A stretch of 64,000 nt of DNA. Source: Streptomyces antimicrobicus (GTDB lineage Bacteria; Actinomycetota; Actinomycetes; Streptomycetales; Streptomycetaceae). The stretch lies in contig NZ_JAJAUY010000020.1 of NCBI RefSeq assembly GCF_020532625.1, forward strand, positions 1 to 64,000, written 5' to 3'. This document shows positions 26,121-35,579 of this stretch, in pieces (position 1 is the stretch's first letter; each line of letters begins with the position of its first letter). The position numbers were made by a program, and so were the translations under genes. The notes under the pieces were generated by a model, which saw only the letters and a program-made list of their open reading frames with translations, did no database searches and was not told the DNA's origin.

Positions 26121-26142
26121 CGGGCGGGCGCCGCCCCGCCCG
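26121..26142. terminator. Terminator hairpin between convergent ybaK and DUF2567-like genes
   Basis: CGGGCGGG (26121-26128) pairs with CCCGCCCG (26135-26142) around a short CGCCGC loop, four bases after the ybaK stop. Confidence 0.65.
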
Positions 26143-26148
26143 CCCCGA

Positions 26149-26805
26149 TCAGCGCGGGGGCTCGCTGTCCGCCGGGACCGGGCCGCCGTGCACATGCGGC
26201 GGCGGGTAGCCGGCGCCGTACGGCGGCAGCTCGTGGCCGGGCGCCGGGTCGCGCGGGGTCCACAGGGCCGTCATGGCCAGGTGGGCGGCGACCGCCACCA
26301 TCGGCCAGGCCAGCAGCACGCCGTACGCCAGCAGCTGCAGCGGCGCGTCGAAGGGGACGCCCTTGCCCGCCTCGGCGGCGGCCGCGGCGAGGTCGCGGGA
26401 CGGGCCGAGCCGCATCCCCAGGCGCCAGCCGAGCAACGAGGCGAAGACCGAGCCCAGGGCCAGCCCGACGACCAGCGGGACCCCGCCGCGGCGGCGCCAC
26501 AGGAAGACGGCGACCGCGCTGAGCAGGCCCAGGCCGGCGCCGAGCAGCAGGAAGGTGCCGTCGGCCCCGATGCGGGCCTCGCTCTCGGTGTCGGCCAGGA
26601 AGACGGCCTGTCCGTTGGAGACGAACCGCATGCGCGGGGCGAGCCACGCCCACAGCACCCCGAGCAGGAGGCCGCAGACCCCGACGGCGAGGGCCACGGC
26701 CGCGCCGTCGCGGACGTCGGCCGCCGTGATCCGCCCGGGGTTCTGCTCGGGCGTCGGCTCGGGTGCGGCGGGGGACGGCTGCGGCGGGGTCACGGCTTCG
26801 GTCAC
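26149..26805 (-). CDS. DUF2567-like membrane protein
   Basis: A 218-residue protein with four membrane helices: AVALAVGVCGLLLGVLWAWL, TFLLLGAGLGLLSAVAVFLW, GVPLVVGLALGSVFASLLGW and LLAYGVLLAWPMVAVAAHLA. An extracytoplasmic segment QAVFLADTESEARIGADGTF lies between the first two, and the tail is Pro/His-rich. The organisation fits DUF2567, of unknown function. GTG 26805 is preferred because a CACGAT hexamer ends 6 bases upstream (leaderless layout). GTG at 26811 is the in-frame alternative. It is downstream of an ABC exporter operon with a 34-base gap. Confidence 0.72.
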   Translation of the reverse strand: MTEAVTPPQPSPAAPEPTPEQNPGRITAADVRDGAAVALAVGVCGLLLGVLWAWLAPRMRFVSNGQAVFLADTESEARIGADGTFLLLGAGLGLLSAVAVFLWRRRGGVPLVVGLALGSVFASLLGWRLGMRLGPSRDLAAAAAEAGKGVPFDAPLQLLAYGVLLAWPMVAVAAHLAMTALWTPRDPAPGHELPPYGAGYPPPHVHGGPVPADSEPPR

Positions 26806-26839
26806 CCCCACATCGTGCCAGGTGGCGCCGGGCGGGGCG

Positions 26840-27619
26840 TCAGCGGACCGCCGCCCGGCGGTACGCCCAGGTGGCGAGGGCCAGCGAGAGCACGCCGACG
26901 GCCCCGCAGACGGCGAGGTCCAGGGCGACCGCGCCCCAGTCGGGCGAGGCGGCGAAGGTCCGGGCGAAGGCCTCCACGCCGTAGGTGGAGGGCAGCAGGT
27001 CGCGGGCCCGCACGACGAGTTCGGGCATCCGCTCGGGCGGCAGGACGCCGAGCAGCAGCGCGGCGGACATGCCGAGCTGACCGGCGAGCGTGGCCAGTTC
27101 CTGGCGCGGGGCGAGCAGTCCGAGGGCGGCGCCGAGCCCGGCCAGGGCGGCGCCGGCCAGCGGGACCACCAGCAGCAGGATCCACAGACCGCCCATGGGC
27201 AGGCCGAAGAGCAGGCAGCCGAAGACGGCGGTGACGAGGGTCCCGGGCAGGGTGAAGGAGGCGTAGGCGGCCGCCGCGCCGAGCACCACGGAGGCGGGCG
27301 GCACCGGCAGGGTGGCGTAGTGGTCGAGGCCGCCGCCGGCCCTGAGCTGGCCGAAGTACTGGGCGAGCAGGTTCAGCGCGACGAAGGCGACGACGAGCAC
27401 GGAGGAGCCGGCGACGACGGCCCGCGCCTCGGACCCGCCGTCCACCACGCCCCGCATCAGGACCATGATCCCGACGGACTGGAAGGTGGCCACGAACAGC
27501 AGCGGGATCCGCGCCACCCGGGCCCGCGACAGCTGCGCCCGGTAGACGGCCCCGAGCGCGGGCCACAGCCGCGCCCGGGGCGCCAGGGGCGCCGCCGGGG
27601 CCACGCACTGGTCGGTCAT
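26840..27619 (-). CDS. ABC-2 type transporter permease
   Basis: A 259-residue permease with six predicted membrane helices, including PLLFVATFQSVGIMVLMRGV, AGSSVLVVAFVALNLLAQYF, SVVLGAAAAYASFTLPGTLV, LWILLLVVPLAGAALAGLGA and ALDLAVCGAVGVLSLALATW. The ABC-2 pattern is clear, with the pre-C-terminal ARDLLPSTYGVEAF loop. ATG 27619 overlaps the ATPase stop by four bases, so the two form one exporter. The cargo (drug, lipid or peptide) cannot be predicted. Confidence 0.87.
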   Translation of the reverse strand: MTDQCVAPAAPLAPRARLWPALGAVYRAQLSRARVARIPLLFVATFQSVGIMVLMRGVVDGGSEARAVVAGSSVLVVAFVALNLLAQYFGQLRAGGGLDHYATLPVPPASVVLGAAAAYASFTLPGTLVTAVFGCLLFGLPMGGLWILLLVVPLAGAALAGLGAALGLLAPRQELATLAGQLGMSAALLLGVLPPERMPELVVRARDLLPSTYGVEAFARTFAASPDWGAVALDLAVCGAVGVLSLALATWAYRRAAVR

Positions 27620-28644
27620 GTCCTTACCAAACCCTTCGTCCGGCCGCCGAGGGCCAGGTAGACGTCCTCCAGGCTCGGCGTGGCCAGGGTGAAGTCGTCC
27701 AGGGCGGCGAAGGCGGGGCCGCCGGTCACCGCGGCGACCGCCGCGCGGGCCTGGTCCTGGGGCAGGCGGAGCAGCCAGCGGCGGCCCGCCTCGGTGGCCT
27801 TCGGCCGCAGGGCGGCGACCTCGGGGACGTCCAGCGGCGGCGCCTGGCGCCACACCAGGTCCAGCCGGACCTCGTCGGAGACCAGGGCCTTCAGCCCGGC
27901 CGGGGTGTCGCAGGCGATGACCTTGCCGCGGTCCACGACGGCGACCCGGTCCAGGACCGTCTCCGCCTCGATCACGTTGTGGGTGACCAGCAGCACCGTG
28001 GCCCCGCACTGCGCGCGCCGCCGGTCCACGGCGGACCACACCGCGCGCCGGGCCACCGGGTCCATGCCGGTCGTGGGCTCGTCCAGGACGAGCACGGGGC
28101 GCTCGCCGACCAGGGCCGCCGCGAAGCAGGCGAGCCGGCGCTGGCCGCCGGACAGCTTCTTCAGGGGCTTGTGGGCGAGCGGCGTCAGGGCCAGCTCCTC
28201 CAGGACCTCGTCCCGCGCGGCCCGCGCCTCGCGGGCCCGCAGGCCCCGCAGCCGCCCGGTGGTCTCGGCGGCCAGGGCCACCGTGAGCTCGTCCAGGGCG
28301 GTGGACTCCTGCCCGAGGTAGGCCAGCAGCCGGGCCGCCCGCTCGGGGTGGCGCACGAGGTCGTGGCCGAGGAGCTCGACCGTGCCGGAGTCGGGCCGCA
28401 GCAGGCCGGTCAGCTGGCGTACCAGGGTGGACTTGCCGGCCCCGTTCGGGCCGAGCAGGCCGAAGATCTCGCCGCGCCGGACGTCCAGGGAGATCCCGTC
28501 GGTCGCCCGGGTCTCCGGCAGGGCCGGCGCGCCGCGCCCGGCCCGCACCGCGGGGTAGGTCTTGACCAGGTCACGCACCACGCAGACAGCGTCGCCCGTG
28601 GCTCCTGCCGCGGTGTGCCCCGCCTGTGCTGTGCCCGTACTCAC
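27616..28644 (-). CDS. ABC transporter ATP-binding protein
   Basis: A 342-residue nucleotide-binding subunit for the adjoining ABC-2 permease. Walker A LLGPNGAGKSTL (about residue 65), the ABC signature KKLSGGQRRL (about 162), Walker B VLVLDEPTTGMD and the switch histidine LLVTHNVIEAE are all intact. An extra C-terminal domain of about 90 residues (LKALVSDEVRLDLVW onward) is typical of drug-export ATPases. GTG 28644 lies 8 bases after a TAGGCT hexamer (28653-28658), suggesting a leaderless transcript that begins in the 19-base gap behind the NYN gene. Confidence 0.92.
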   Translation of the reverse strand: MSTGTAQAGHTAAGATGDAVCVVRDLVKTYPAVRAGRGAPALPETRATDGISLDVRRGEIFGLLGPNGAGKSTLVRQLTGLLRPDSGTVELLGHDLVRHPERAARLLAYLGQESTALDELTVALAAETTGRLRGLRAREARAARDEVLEELALTPLAHKPLKKLSGGQRRLACFAAALVGERPVLVLDEPTTGMDPVARRAVWSAVDRRRAQCGATVLLVTHNVIEAETVLDRVAVVDRGKVIACDTPAGLKALVSDEVRLDLVWRQAPPLDVPEVAALRPKATEAGRRWLLRLPQDQARAAVAAVTGGPAFAALDDFTLATPSLEDVYLALGGRTKGLVRT

Positions 28645-28663
28645 GAGGGAGCAGCCTACGGGG

Positions 28664-29983
28664 TTACGGCGCCTCCCCGGCCGCCGGGGTGGCCGGGACG
28701 CCCGGTGCGGCGGCCACGTGATCTGCCGCGGCCCGGACGTCGATCTCCCGCCAGAAGCCGGCCCGGATGGCGTACCGGTCGTGTTCGTCGATCTGGTCGT
28801 CCTTGTGCGCGAGCAGGCCGAACCGGGCGGCGTAGCGCAGCAGCTCGCCGTCGATCCGGTGCGGGATGCGCGGGTAGAGGGTGGCCAGTTTCTGCAGGTG
28901 GCCGGTCTCCGGCAGGCGTTCCATCCAGCGCCGGGCGAACACCTGGCCGACCTCGAAGGGGTCGCCGCCGACGGTGGTGATGTCCTCCTCCCGGTCGGCC
29001 CAGCGCTGCTCCGCGCTGGTCAGCTGGGCCAGGGTCGGCAGGGAGGCGGTCTCGGCCGGTTCGCCGAGCGGGCCGGGCCGGTCGATCCAGCCCTTGTCGG
29101 AGGACCACCGCAGGGCGCTGCCGGCGGCGGTCGGCGCGGGGGCGGGCGCGGCTCCGGTGCCGGGCGCGCGCAGGCCGGCCAGGTCCTTGGGGGTGGGCAC
29201 TCTGCTGCCGGGGCCCGGGGCCGGCGCCGGGGTGGCCGGGTCGCCCGGTCCGTCGTCCGGGGCGGTGCTCCGGGGCGGCCCCACCGGTACGCCGGTGACG
29301 CCGGGTCCGACCGGCACCGAGCCGTTGCGCGCGGCCTCGGCGAGGGCCGCTTCCGGCAGCGGGGCCGACAGGATGGCCGCGATCTCGGGCCGGGGCGCGG
29401 GCGGGGGCGGGCACAGTCCGCTCAGGTCCTTGGCCCGGACGGCCCGGGTGATCCAGGCCCGGTCCAGGACCCGCCGTTCGTCGGCCTCGGCCACCAGGTC
29501 CTCGGACTGGTTGTAGTCGCCGTCGGCGGCCTGGACGGCCCACAGGTGCACGGCGACGCCGTGCTCCTTGGCCGACATCAGCCCCGGCAGGAGGTCCCCG
29601 TCGCCGGTGACCAGGACGACGTCGGAGCAGGCCCGGTTGCGCGCGAGTTCGGTGAGCTCGGCGTGCATGGCCGCGTCCACGCCCTTCTGGGCCCAGCGGC
29701 CGTCGCTGCGGGTCAGGGCACCCAGCCGGACGGTGACCCGGGACATCACGCGCAGCCGCCGGTGCTCGGGCTGGGGCACCCGGTCGGGTGCCCCGTCGAA
29801 CCAGTAGATGCGCAGCAGCGGCTGCTCGGTGTCGGCCTCGGCCCGCTCGCGCAGGCCCTGGATGAGGGCGGCGTGGTCGACGGTGATGCGGGAGCGGGAG
29901 GGCTCCCCGGCGAGCAGACTGGCGGCGGCGCCCAGCAGATAGCCGGCGTCCACCAGGACGACGCAGCGGTCCACGCGATCCAC
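28664..29983 (-). CDS. NYN-domain (PIN-like) ribonuclease-type protein
   Basis: A 439-residue protein with an N-terminal NYN/PIN-like nuclease domain. Acidic metal ligands are visible in CVVLVDAGYLLGA (about residue 12), QKGVDAAMHAEL (about 101) and DVVLVTGDGDLLPGL (about 121-127). A Pro/Ala-rich linker (about 195-275) leads to a C-terminal OST-HTH/LOTUS-like or winged-helix-like region (LYPRIPHRIDGELLRYAARF, about 372-391). NYN proteins are RNA-processing nucleases. GTG 29983 is the longest start; GTG 29974, 9 bases inside, sits at a better distance from AGAGG. Confidence 0.82.
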   Translation of the reverse strand: MDRVDRCVVLVDAGYLLGAAASLLAGEPSRSRITVDHAALIQGLRERAEADTEQPLLRIYWFDGAPDRVPQPEHRRLRVMSRVTVRLGALTRSDGRWAQKGVDAAMHAELTELARNRACSDVVLVTGDGDLLPGLMSAKEHGVAVHLWAVQAADGDYNQSEDLVAEADERRVLDRAWITRAVRAKDLSGLCPPPPAPRPEIAAILSAPLPEAALAEAARNGSVPVGPGVTGVPVGPPRSTAPDDGPGDPATPAPAPGPGSRVPTPKDLAGLRAPGTGAAPAPAPTAAGSALRWSSDKGWIDRPGPLGEPAETASLPTLAQLTSAEQRWADREEDITTVGGDPFEVGQVFARRWMERLPETGHLQKLATLYPRIPHRIDGELLRYAARFGLLAHKDDQIDEHDRYAIRAGFWREIDVRAAADHVAAAPGVPATPAAGEAP

Positions 29984-30182
29984 CCTCTTTCGGGGAGCGG
30001 TCTTGGTTGCCCCCGAGTCTGCCCGAACGCCGGGGTGTCGGCGGCCGGAACTCGATCACCGGCGTGGCGGAACCAAGGGTTCCACCTGCTACGCGCGGTA
30101 AAGATCCAAAATGCGCGCTCCGGGGCGGTATGTGAGGGTGAAGGCGGCCCTGGCCCCTACAACCTTCCCAGGAGGCTCCCCC
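29984..30182. other. Intergenic region with a perfect short palindrome
   Basis: The 199 bases between the NYN gene and the small basic protein gene hold GGAACC-AAG-GGTTCC (30069-30083), a perfect inverted repeat, and an AT-richer patch (TAAAGATCCAAAATG). They probably contain divergent promoters. No gene is supported. Confidence 0.4.
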
Positions 30183-30350
30183 ATGGCCAAGAACAAGAAC
30201 CGCCAGCAGCCCTCCCAGAAGCAGCAGCCCCGGTCTCAGCAGGACATGAGCAAGGGTCAGTCGGAGACCTCGTCCGAGAGTCACTCCTCGGGCCCGAGCC
30301 CGATGGACATGGCGCACAAGCGCAAGGAGAAGAGGTTCGGCCACAACTGA
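30183..30350 (+). CDS. Small hydrophilic Lys/Gln/Ser-rich protein
   Basis: A 55-residue protein (MAKNKNRQQPSQKQQPRSQQ start, MAHKRKEKRFGHN end), strongly polar and probably disordered. It has no cysteine and no hydrophobic core. A clear ribosome-binding site AGGAGG (30170-30175) lies 7 bases before the ATG. The region is followed by a perfect 13-bp hairpin, so this is a properly bounded gene. Small proteins of this composition are widespread in Streptomyces. Function is unknown; nucleic-acid association is only a guess from charge. Confidence 0.75.
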   Translation: MAKNKNRQQPSQKQQPRSQQDMSKGQSETSSESHSSGPSPMDMAHKRKEKRFGHN

Positions 30351-30378
30351 GGCCGGCTCCGCAACGACGCTCGACGCA

Positions 30379-30408
30379 GGACGCCCCCGGCACCGGCCGG
30401 GGGCGTCC
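30379..30408. terminator. Bidirectional terminator hairpin
   Basis: GGACGCCCCCGGC (30379-30391) and GCCGGGGGCGTCC (30396-30408) form a perfect 13-bp stem with a 4-base ACCG loop, between the convergent small basic protein gene and dnaE. Confidence 0.8.
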
Positions 30409-30415
30409 CGTGCGT

Positions 30416-33400
30416 TCAGCCCGCCAGGCAGGAGGGCCCGAGCAGCACCTTCAGGTCGCCGAACAGGGCCGGGTCGGGCTGCACCCGGTGCCGGTCCAGC
30501 CGCAGCACGGTGGTCGAGCGCGGCCCCTGGAGCTTGATCCGGACCTCGGTGTTGCCCTTGTGGTGGCTGAGGATCTCGCCGAGCCGGGTGACCATCGGAG
30601 GAGTGACCTTGACGGTGGGGATGGTGAGGACCACCGGCGCGTTCGTGCCCGCGGACGACAGGTCGGGGACCATCAGCTCCATCGCGACCAGCCGGGGCAC
30701 GTCCTCGCGCTTGTCCAGGCGCCCCTTGACGAAGACGACGGCGTCCTCGACCAACTGGGTGGAGACCAGCTGGTAGGTGGCCGGGAAGAACATGCACTCG
30801 ATCGAGCCGGCCAGGTCCTCCACCGTGGCGATCGCCCAGGCGTTGCCCTGCTTGGTCATCTTGCGCTGGAGACCCGAGATGATGCCGCCGATGGTGACGA
30901 CCGCGCCGTCGGCGTGCTCACCGCCGGTGAGCTGGGAGATCCCCGCGTCCGTCTTGTCCGACAGCACGTGCTCCAGCCCGAACAGCGGATGGTCGGAGAC
31001 GTAGAGGCCGAGCATCTCGCGCTCCTGGGCGAGCAGGTAGGACTTCTCCCACTCCACGTCGGAGAACTCCACGTCGAGTCCGAAGCCCGGCTCGCTGCTC
31101 TCCTCGTCCCCCATGCCGCCGAACAGGTCGAACTGCCCCTCGGCCTCCTTGCGCTTGACCGAGACCACGTTGTCGATCATCGGTTCGTGCTGGGCGACCA
31201 GGCCCTTGCGGGTGTGGCCCATCTCGTCGAAGGCGCCGGCCTTGATCAGCGACTCGATGGTCCGCTTGTTGCAGACCACGGCCTCGACCTTGTCCAGGAA
31301 GTCGGGGAAGGAGCTGTACTTCCCCTTCGACTTCCTGGTCTTGATGATCGAGTCCACGACGTTCTGGCCGACGTTGCGCACGGCGGTGAGGCCGAAGAGG
31401 ATCACGTCGTCGCCCTGGGCGGCGAAGTTCGACTCCGACTCGTTCACGTTCGGCGGGAGCACCTTGATGCCCATGCGGCGGCACTCGTTCAGGTAGACCG
31501 CGGACTTGTCCTTGTCGTCCTTGACCGAGGTCAGCAGGCCGGCCATGTACTCGGCCGGGTGGTTGGCCTTCAGGTACGCCGTCCAGTACGACACCAGGCC
31601 GTACGCGGCGGAGTGCGCCTTGTTGAAGGCGTAGCCGGCGAACGGGACCAGCACGTCCCACAGCGCCTGGATGGCTTCGTCGGAGTAGCCGTTCTTCCGG
31701 GCGCCGGCCTGGAAGATCGTGAAGTTCTTGGCCAGCTCCTCGGGCTTCTTCTTGCCCATGACGCGGCGCAGGATGTCGGCCTCGCCGAGCGAGTAGCCGG
31801 CGATGATCTGGGCGGCCTTCTGCACCTGCTCCTGGTAGACGATCAGGCCGTAGGTGACGTCCAGGACCTCCCGCAGCGGCTCCTCCAGCTCCGGGTGGAT
31901 GGGGGTGATCTCCTGCTGCTTGTTCTTGCGCAGCGCGTAGTTCGTGTGGGAGTTCATGCCCATCGGGCCCGGCCGGTACAGGGCGGACACGGCGGAGATG
32001 TCTTCGAAGTTGTCGGGCTTCATCAGGCGCAGCAGCGAGCGCATGGGGCCGCCGTCGAACTGGAAGACGCCGAGGGTGTCACCGCGCTGGAGCAGCTCGA
32101 AGGTCTTGGGGTCGTCGAGCGGGAGGGCCAGGAGGTCGATGTCGATCCCCTTGTTGGCCTTCACCATCTTGACGGCGTCGTCCATGATCGTGAGGTTGCG
32201 CAGGCCCAGGAAGTCCATCTTCAGCAGGCCGAGCGCCTCGCAGCTCGGGTAGTCCCACTGGGTGATGGTCACGCCGTCCGTGTGCCGCACCCAGACGGGC
32301 ACGTGGTCGGTGATCTTCTCGCTGGACATGATCACACCGGCGGCGTGCACGCCCATCTGGCGGACCAGGCCCTCCACACCGCGGGCGGTGTCGATGACCT
32401 TCTTCACGTCCGGCTCGTTCTCGTACATCGCCCGGACCTCGCCCGCCTCGGAGTACCGCGGGTGGCTGGGGTCGGTGATGCCGGACAGCGGGATGCCCTT
32501 GCCGAGGACGTCGGCGGGCATGGCCTTGGTGATCCGGTCGCCCATGGCGTACGGGTAACCCAGGACGCGCGCCGAGTCCTTGATCGCGTTCTTGGCCTTG
32601 ATGGTGCCGTAGGTGCCGATCATGGCGACCTTGTCGGCGCCGTACTTCTCGGTCACGTACCTGATCACCTCGACGCGCCGGCGCTCGTCGAAGTCGATGT
32701 CGACGTCGGGCATCGAGATGCGCTCGGGGTTGAGGAACCGCTCGAAGATCAGGCCGTGGGGGATCGGGTCGAGGTCGGTGATGCCGAGGGCGTAGGCGAC
32801 GATCGAGCCGGCCGCGGAGCCTCGGCCGGGGCCGACCGCGATGCCCTGGTTCTTGGCCCACATGATGAAGTCGGCGACCACGAGGAAGTATCCCGGGAAG
32901 CCCATCGAGATGATCGTGTCCATCTCGTACTCGACCTGCTTCATGCGGTCCTCGGGGATGCCGCCGGGGAAGCGGCGGTGCATGCCCCGCATGGTCTCCT
33001 CGCGGAACCAGGTGACCTCGGTGTAGCCCTCCGGGATGTCGAACTTCGGCATCAGGTTGCGGAAGGTGAACATGCCCTCGGTGTCGACCTGCTCCGCCAC
33101 CAGCCGGGTGTTGGCGCAGCCCTCCTGCCAGGCGTCGGAGGAGTCGATGGCGTACATCTCCTCCGTGGACTTCAGGTAGTAGCCGGTGCCGTCGAACTTG
33201 AAGCGGTCCGGGTCGGAGAGGTTCTTGCCGGTCTGGATGCACAGCAGCGCGTCGTGCGCGCCGGCCTCGTGGGCGTAGGTGTAGTGGGAGTCGTTCGTCA
33301 CCAGCGGCGGGATGCCGAGCTTCTTGCCGATCTCCAGCAGGCCGTCGCGGACCCGGCGCTCGATCTCGATGCCGTGGTCCATCAGCTCCAGGAAGTACCG

Positions 33401-33955
33401 GCCCTCGCCGAAGATGTCCTTGTAGTCGGAGGCCGCCTTGATCGCCTCGTCGAACTGACCCAGGCGCAGCCGCGTCTGCACCTCGCCGGAGGGGCAGCCG
33501 GTGGAGGCGATCAGGCCCTCGGACCACTGGGCGATGGTCTCCTTGTCCATCCGGGGCCACTTGGTCAGCCAGCCCTCGGCGTAGGCGTCGGAGGACAGCC
33601 GGAAGAGGTTGTGCAGGCCGGTGTTGTTCGCCGCCCAGATCGTCTTGTGGGTGTAACCACCGGAACCGGAGACGTCGTCCCGCTTCTGGTGCGGCTGGCC
33701 CCAGGTGATCCTGCGCTTGTTGCGCCGGGACTCGGGGGCGACGTACGCCTCGATGCCGATGATCGGGGTGACGCCGGCCTTCTGGGCGCTGTGGAAGAAG
33801 TCGTACGCCCCGTGCAGGTTGCCGTGGTCGGACATGGCGATGTGCGTCATGCCCATTTCATTGCAGGCTGCGAACATGTCCTTCAGCCGCGCGGCACCGT
33901 CCAGCAGCGAGTACTGGGTGTGGACGTGCAGGTGCGTGAACGGCGTCTTGGTCAC
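30416..33955 (-). CDS. dnaE: DNA polymerase III alpha subunit
   Basis: A 1179-residue C-family replicative polymerase. Order: PHP domain at the N-terminus (FTHLHVHTQYSLLDG, then AMSDHGNLHG), and the palm with catalytic aspartates in MPDVDIDFDERRR (about residue 415). This is followed by fingers and the beta-binding region, and an OB-fold near the C-terminus (IISGLQRKMTKQGNAWAIAT). GTG 33955 begins VTKTPFTHLHVHTQYS, the family N-terminus. The frame is open 249 bases further upstream without homology. Length fits actinobacterial DnaE1 (about 1180). It faces a divergent DUF2252 gene 182 bases away. Confidence 0.97.
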   Translation of the reverse strand: MTKTPFTHLHVHTQYSLLDGAARLKDMFAACNEMGMTHIAMSDHGNLHGAYDFFHSAQKAGVTPIIGIEAYVAPESRRNKRRITWGQPHQKRDDVSGSGGYTHKTIWAANNTGLHNLFRLSSDAYAEGWLTKWPRMDKETIAQWSEGLIASTGCPSGEVQTRLRLGQFDEAIKAASDYKDIFGEGRYFLELMDHGIEIERRVRDGLLEIGKKLGIPPLVTNDSHYTYAHEAGAHDALLCIQTGKNLSDPDRFKFDGTGYYLKSTEEMYAIDSSDAWQEGCANTRLVAEQVDTEGMFTFRNLMPKFDIPEGYTEVTWFREETMRGMHRRFPGGIPEDRMKQVEYEMDTIISMGFPGYFLVVADFIMWAKNQGIAVGPGRGSAAGSIVAYALGITDLDPIPHGLIFERFLNPERISMPDVDIDFDERRRVEVIRYVTEKYGADKVAMIGTYGTIKAKNAIKDSARVLGYPYAMGDRITKAMPADVLGKGIPLSGITDPSHPRYSEAGEVRAMYENEPDVKKVIDTARGVEGLVRQMGVHAAGVIMSSEKITDHVPVWVRHTDGVTITQWDYPSCEALGLLKMDFLGLRNLTIMDDAVKMVKANKGIDIDLLALPLDDPKTFELLQRGDTLGVFQFDGGPMRSLLRLMKPDNFEDISAVSALYRPGPMGMNSHTNYALRKNKQQEITPIHPELEEPLREVLDVTYGLIVYQEQVQKAAQIIAGYSLGEADILRRVMGKKKPEELAKNFTIFQAGARKNGYSDEAIQALWDVLVPFAGYAFNKAHSAAYGLVSYWTAYLKANHPAEYMAGLLTSVKDDKDKSAVYLNECRRMGIKVLPPNVNESESNFAAQGDDVILFGLTAVRNVGQNVVDSIIKTRKSKGKYSSFPDFLDKVEAVVCNKRTIESLIKAGAFDEMGHTRKGLVAQHEPMIDNVVSVKRKEAEGQFDLFGGMGDEESSEPGFGLDVEFSDVEWEKSYLLAQEREMLGLYVSDHPLFGLEHVLSDKTDAGISQLTGGEHADGAVVTIGGIISGLQRKMTKQGNAWAIATVEDLAGSIECMFFPATYQLVSTQLVEDAVVFVKGRLDKREDVPRLVAMELMVPDLSSAGTNAPVVLTIPTVKVTPPMVTRLGEILSHHKGNTEVRIKLQGPRSTTVLRLDRHRVQPDPALFGDLKVLLGPSCLAG

Positions 33956-34137
33956 GGCGGCGGACTCCTGGGGTGGTCGGTGGCCGGGAGGCGGGGCAGC
34001 TTCGAATCCTACGTCCCACGAGTGACAGAGCCGGGGCACCGAGCGGTACGGTCGGGCCGTTGCAGAACCAGGAGAACCTCCACCGGCGTCCCGCCGGTCA
34101 GAACCTGTACCAGCCCGTGCACCAGGAGGCACCCGCC

Positions 34138-35472
34138 ATGGCGGTCCCCGAGACGACGAACGAGCAGCGCGCCGAGCAGATACTCGATGTGTTCGACACC
34201 GCATTCGGCGAGCTGCTCGCGGCCGACCCCGCCGCCTTCCAGGTCAAGTTCCGCAAGATGGCGGCCTCGGCCTTCGCCTTCTACCGGGGCACGGCCTGCC
34301 TCTTCTACGCCGACCTGGAGCGGGAGCGCCACGGCGGCCCGTACCTGGACGACCGGACGGGCCGGGTGTGGATCCACGGCGATCTGCACGCCGAGAACTT
34401 CGGCACGTACATGGACTCCCACGGCCGGCTGATCTTCAACGTCAACGACTTCGACGAGGCCTACGTCGGCCCCTTCACCTGGGACCTCAAGCGCTTCGCG
34501 GCCTCGATCGCCCTGATCGGCTACACCAAGGCGCTCAGCGACGAGCAGATCAGCGGCCTGGTGCGCGTCTACGCGGCCGCCTACCGGGAGCGGATCCACC
34601 ACCTGGCCACCGGCGCCGAGCACGGTGACGGGTCCGAGCTGTCCTCCTTCACCCTGGACACCGCCGAGGGCGCCCTCCTGGACGCCCTGCGCGCGGCCCG
34701 CTCGCGGACCCGCTTCGCGCTGCTGGACTCGATGACGGAGATCCGCGACCACGAGCGCCGCTTCTCGGCCGGCGGCGGCGCGGTCGAGCTGGACGCGGCC
34801 ACCCGCTACAAGGTGCTCGCCGCCTTCGACGGGTACCTGGAGACCCTGCCGGAGGAGTCCCTGGTGCGCCCGGACTCCTACCGGGTCAAGGACGTGGTCG
34901 GCCGCCGGGGCGTGGGCATCGGCTCGGCCGGCCTGCCCTCGTACAACATCCTGCTGGAGGGGCACAGCGACGCCCTGGAGAACGACGTCGTGATCTACGT
35001 CAAGCAGGCCCAGACCCCGGCCGTGTCCCGGCACGTCACCGACCGGGCGGTGCGGGAGTACTTCCGGCACGAGGGCCACCGCACGGTGATCTCCCAGCGG
35101 GCCCTGCAGGCGCACGCCGACCCGTGGCTGGGCTGGACCGAGCTCGACGGGGCCGGCCAGCTGGTGGCGGAGGTCTCGCCCTACGCGGTCGACCTGGACT
35201 GGTCGGACCTCGACGACCCGGAGGCGATCGCGGCCGTGGTCGCCGACCTCGGCCGGGCCACGGCGACCATGCACGCCTGTGCCGACGAGGACCAGAGCGG
35301 CCAGTCGCTGGTCCCGTTCTCCACCGAGCGCGCCATCCACGCGGCGATCGCCGCCGACGAGGAGGGCTTCGCCCCGCTGCTGGTCGACTTCGCCCACGCG
35401 TACGGGGCGCGGGCCCGCGCCGACCACCAGATCTTCGTGGACCTCTTCCGCAACGGCCGGCTCGTCCGCTGA
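34138..35472 (+). CDS. DUF2252 family protein (kinase-like fold)
   Basis: A 444-residue DUF2252 protein. The key motif WIHGDLHAENFGTYMDSHGR (about residues 78-97), followed by VNDFDEAYVGPFTWDLKRFA, resembles the catalytic H-G-D-x-x-x-x-N and D-F-D loops of aminoglycoside phosphotransferase-like kinases, so a phosphotransferase activity is plausible but unproven. The start is set by GGAGG (34124-34128) eight bases before the ATG; upstream in-frame sequence is not needed. It is transcribed divergently from dnaE. Confidence 0.87.
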   Translation: MAVPETTNEQRAEQILDVFDTAFGELLAADPAAFQVKFRKMAASAFAFYRGTACLFYADLERERHGGPYLDDRTGRVWIHGDLHAENFGTYMDSHGRLIFNVNDFDEAYVGPFTWDLKRFAASIALIGYTKALSDEQISGLVRVYAAAYRERIHHLATGAEHGDGSELSSFTLDTAEGALLDALRAARSRTRFALLDSMTEIRDHERRFSAGGGAVELDAATRYKVLAAFDGYLETLPEESLVRPDSYRVKDVVGRRGVGIGSAGLPSYNILLEGHSDALENDVVIYVKQAQTPAVSRHVTDRAVREYFRHEGHRTVISQRALQAHADPWLGWTELDGAGQLVAEVSPYAVDLDWSDLDDPEAIAAVVADLGRATATMHACADEDQSGQSLVPFSTERAIHAAIAADEEGFAPLLVDFAHAYGARARADHQIFVDLFRNGRLVR

Positions 35473-35579
35473 GCCGGCCGTTGCGGCAGGCGCCGCCGGG
35501 GCCGGTTCCCGGCCGGATGCGGCCGCCGGTGCGGGACCTGGGGCACGGATTCACAGGCTCCCGTGGCACACTCGCGGCG

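Noticed and set aside
33956-34204. Extended dnaE N-terminus
   Set aside because: The added residues are Arg/Gly/Ser-rich with no family match, and the PHP domain starts directly after GTG 33955.
28562-34432. Very long plus-strand open frame opposite the NYN gene and dnaE
   Set aside because: It is the complement of highly GC-biased real genes. Its composition (Val/Gly/Leu/His-rich without domains) is typical of a shadow.
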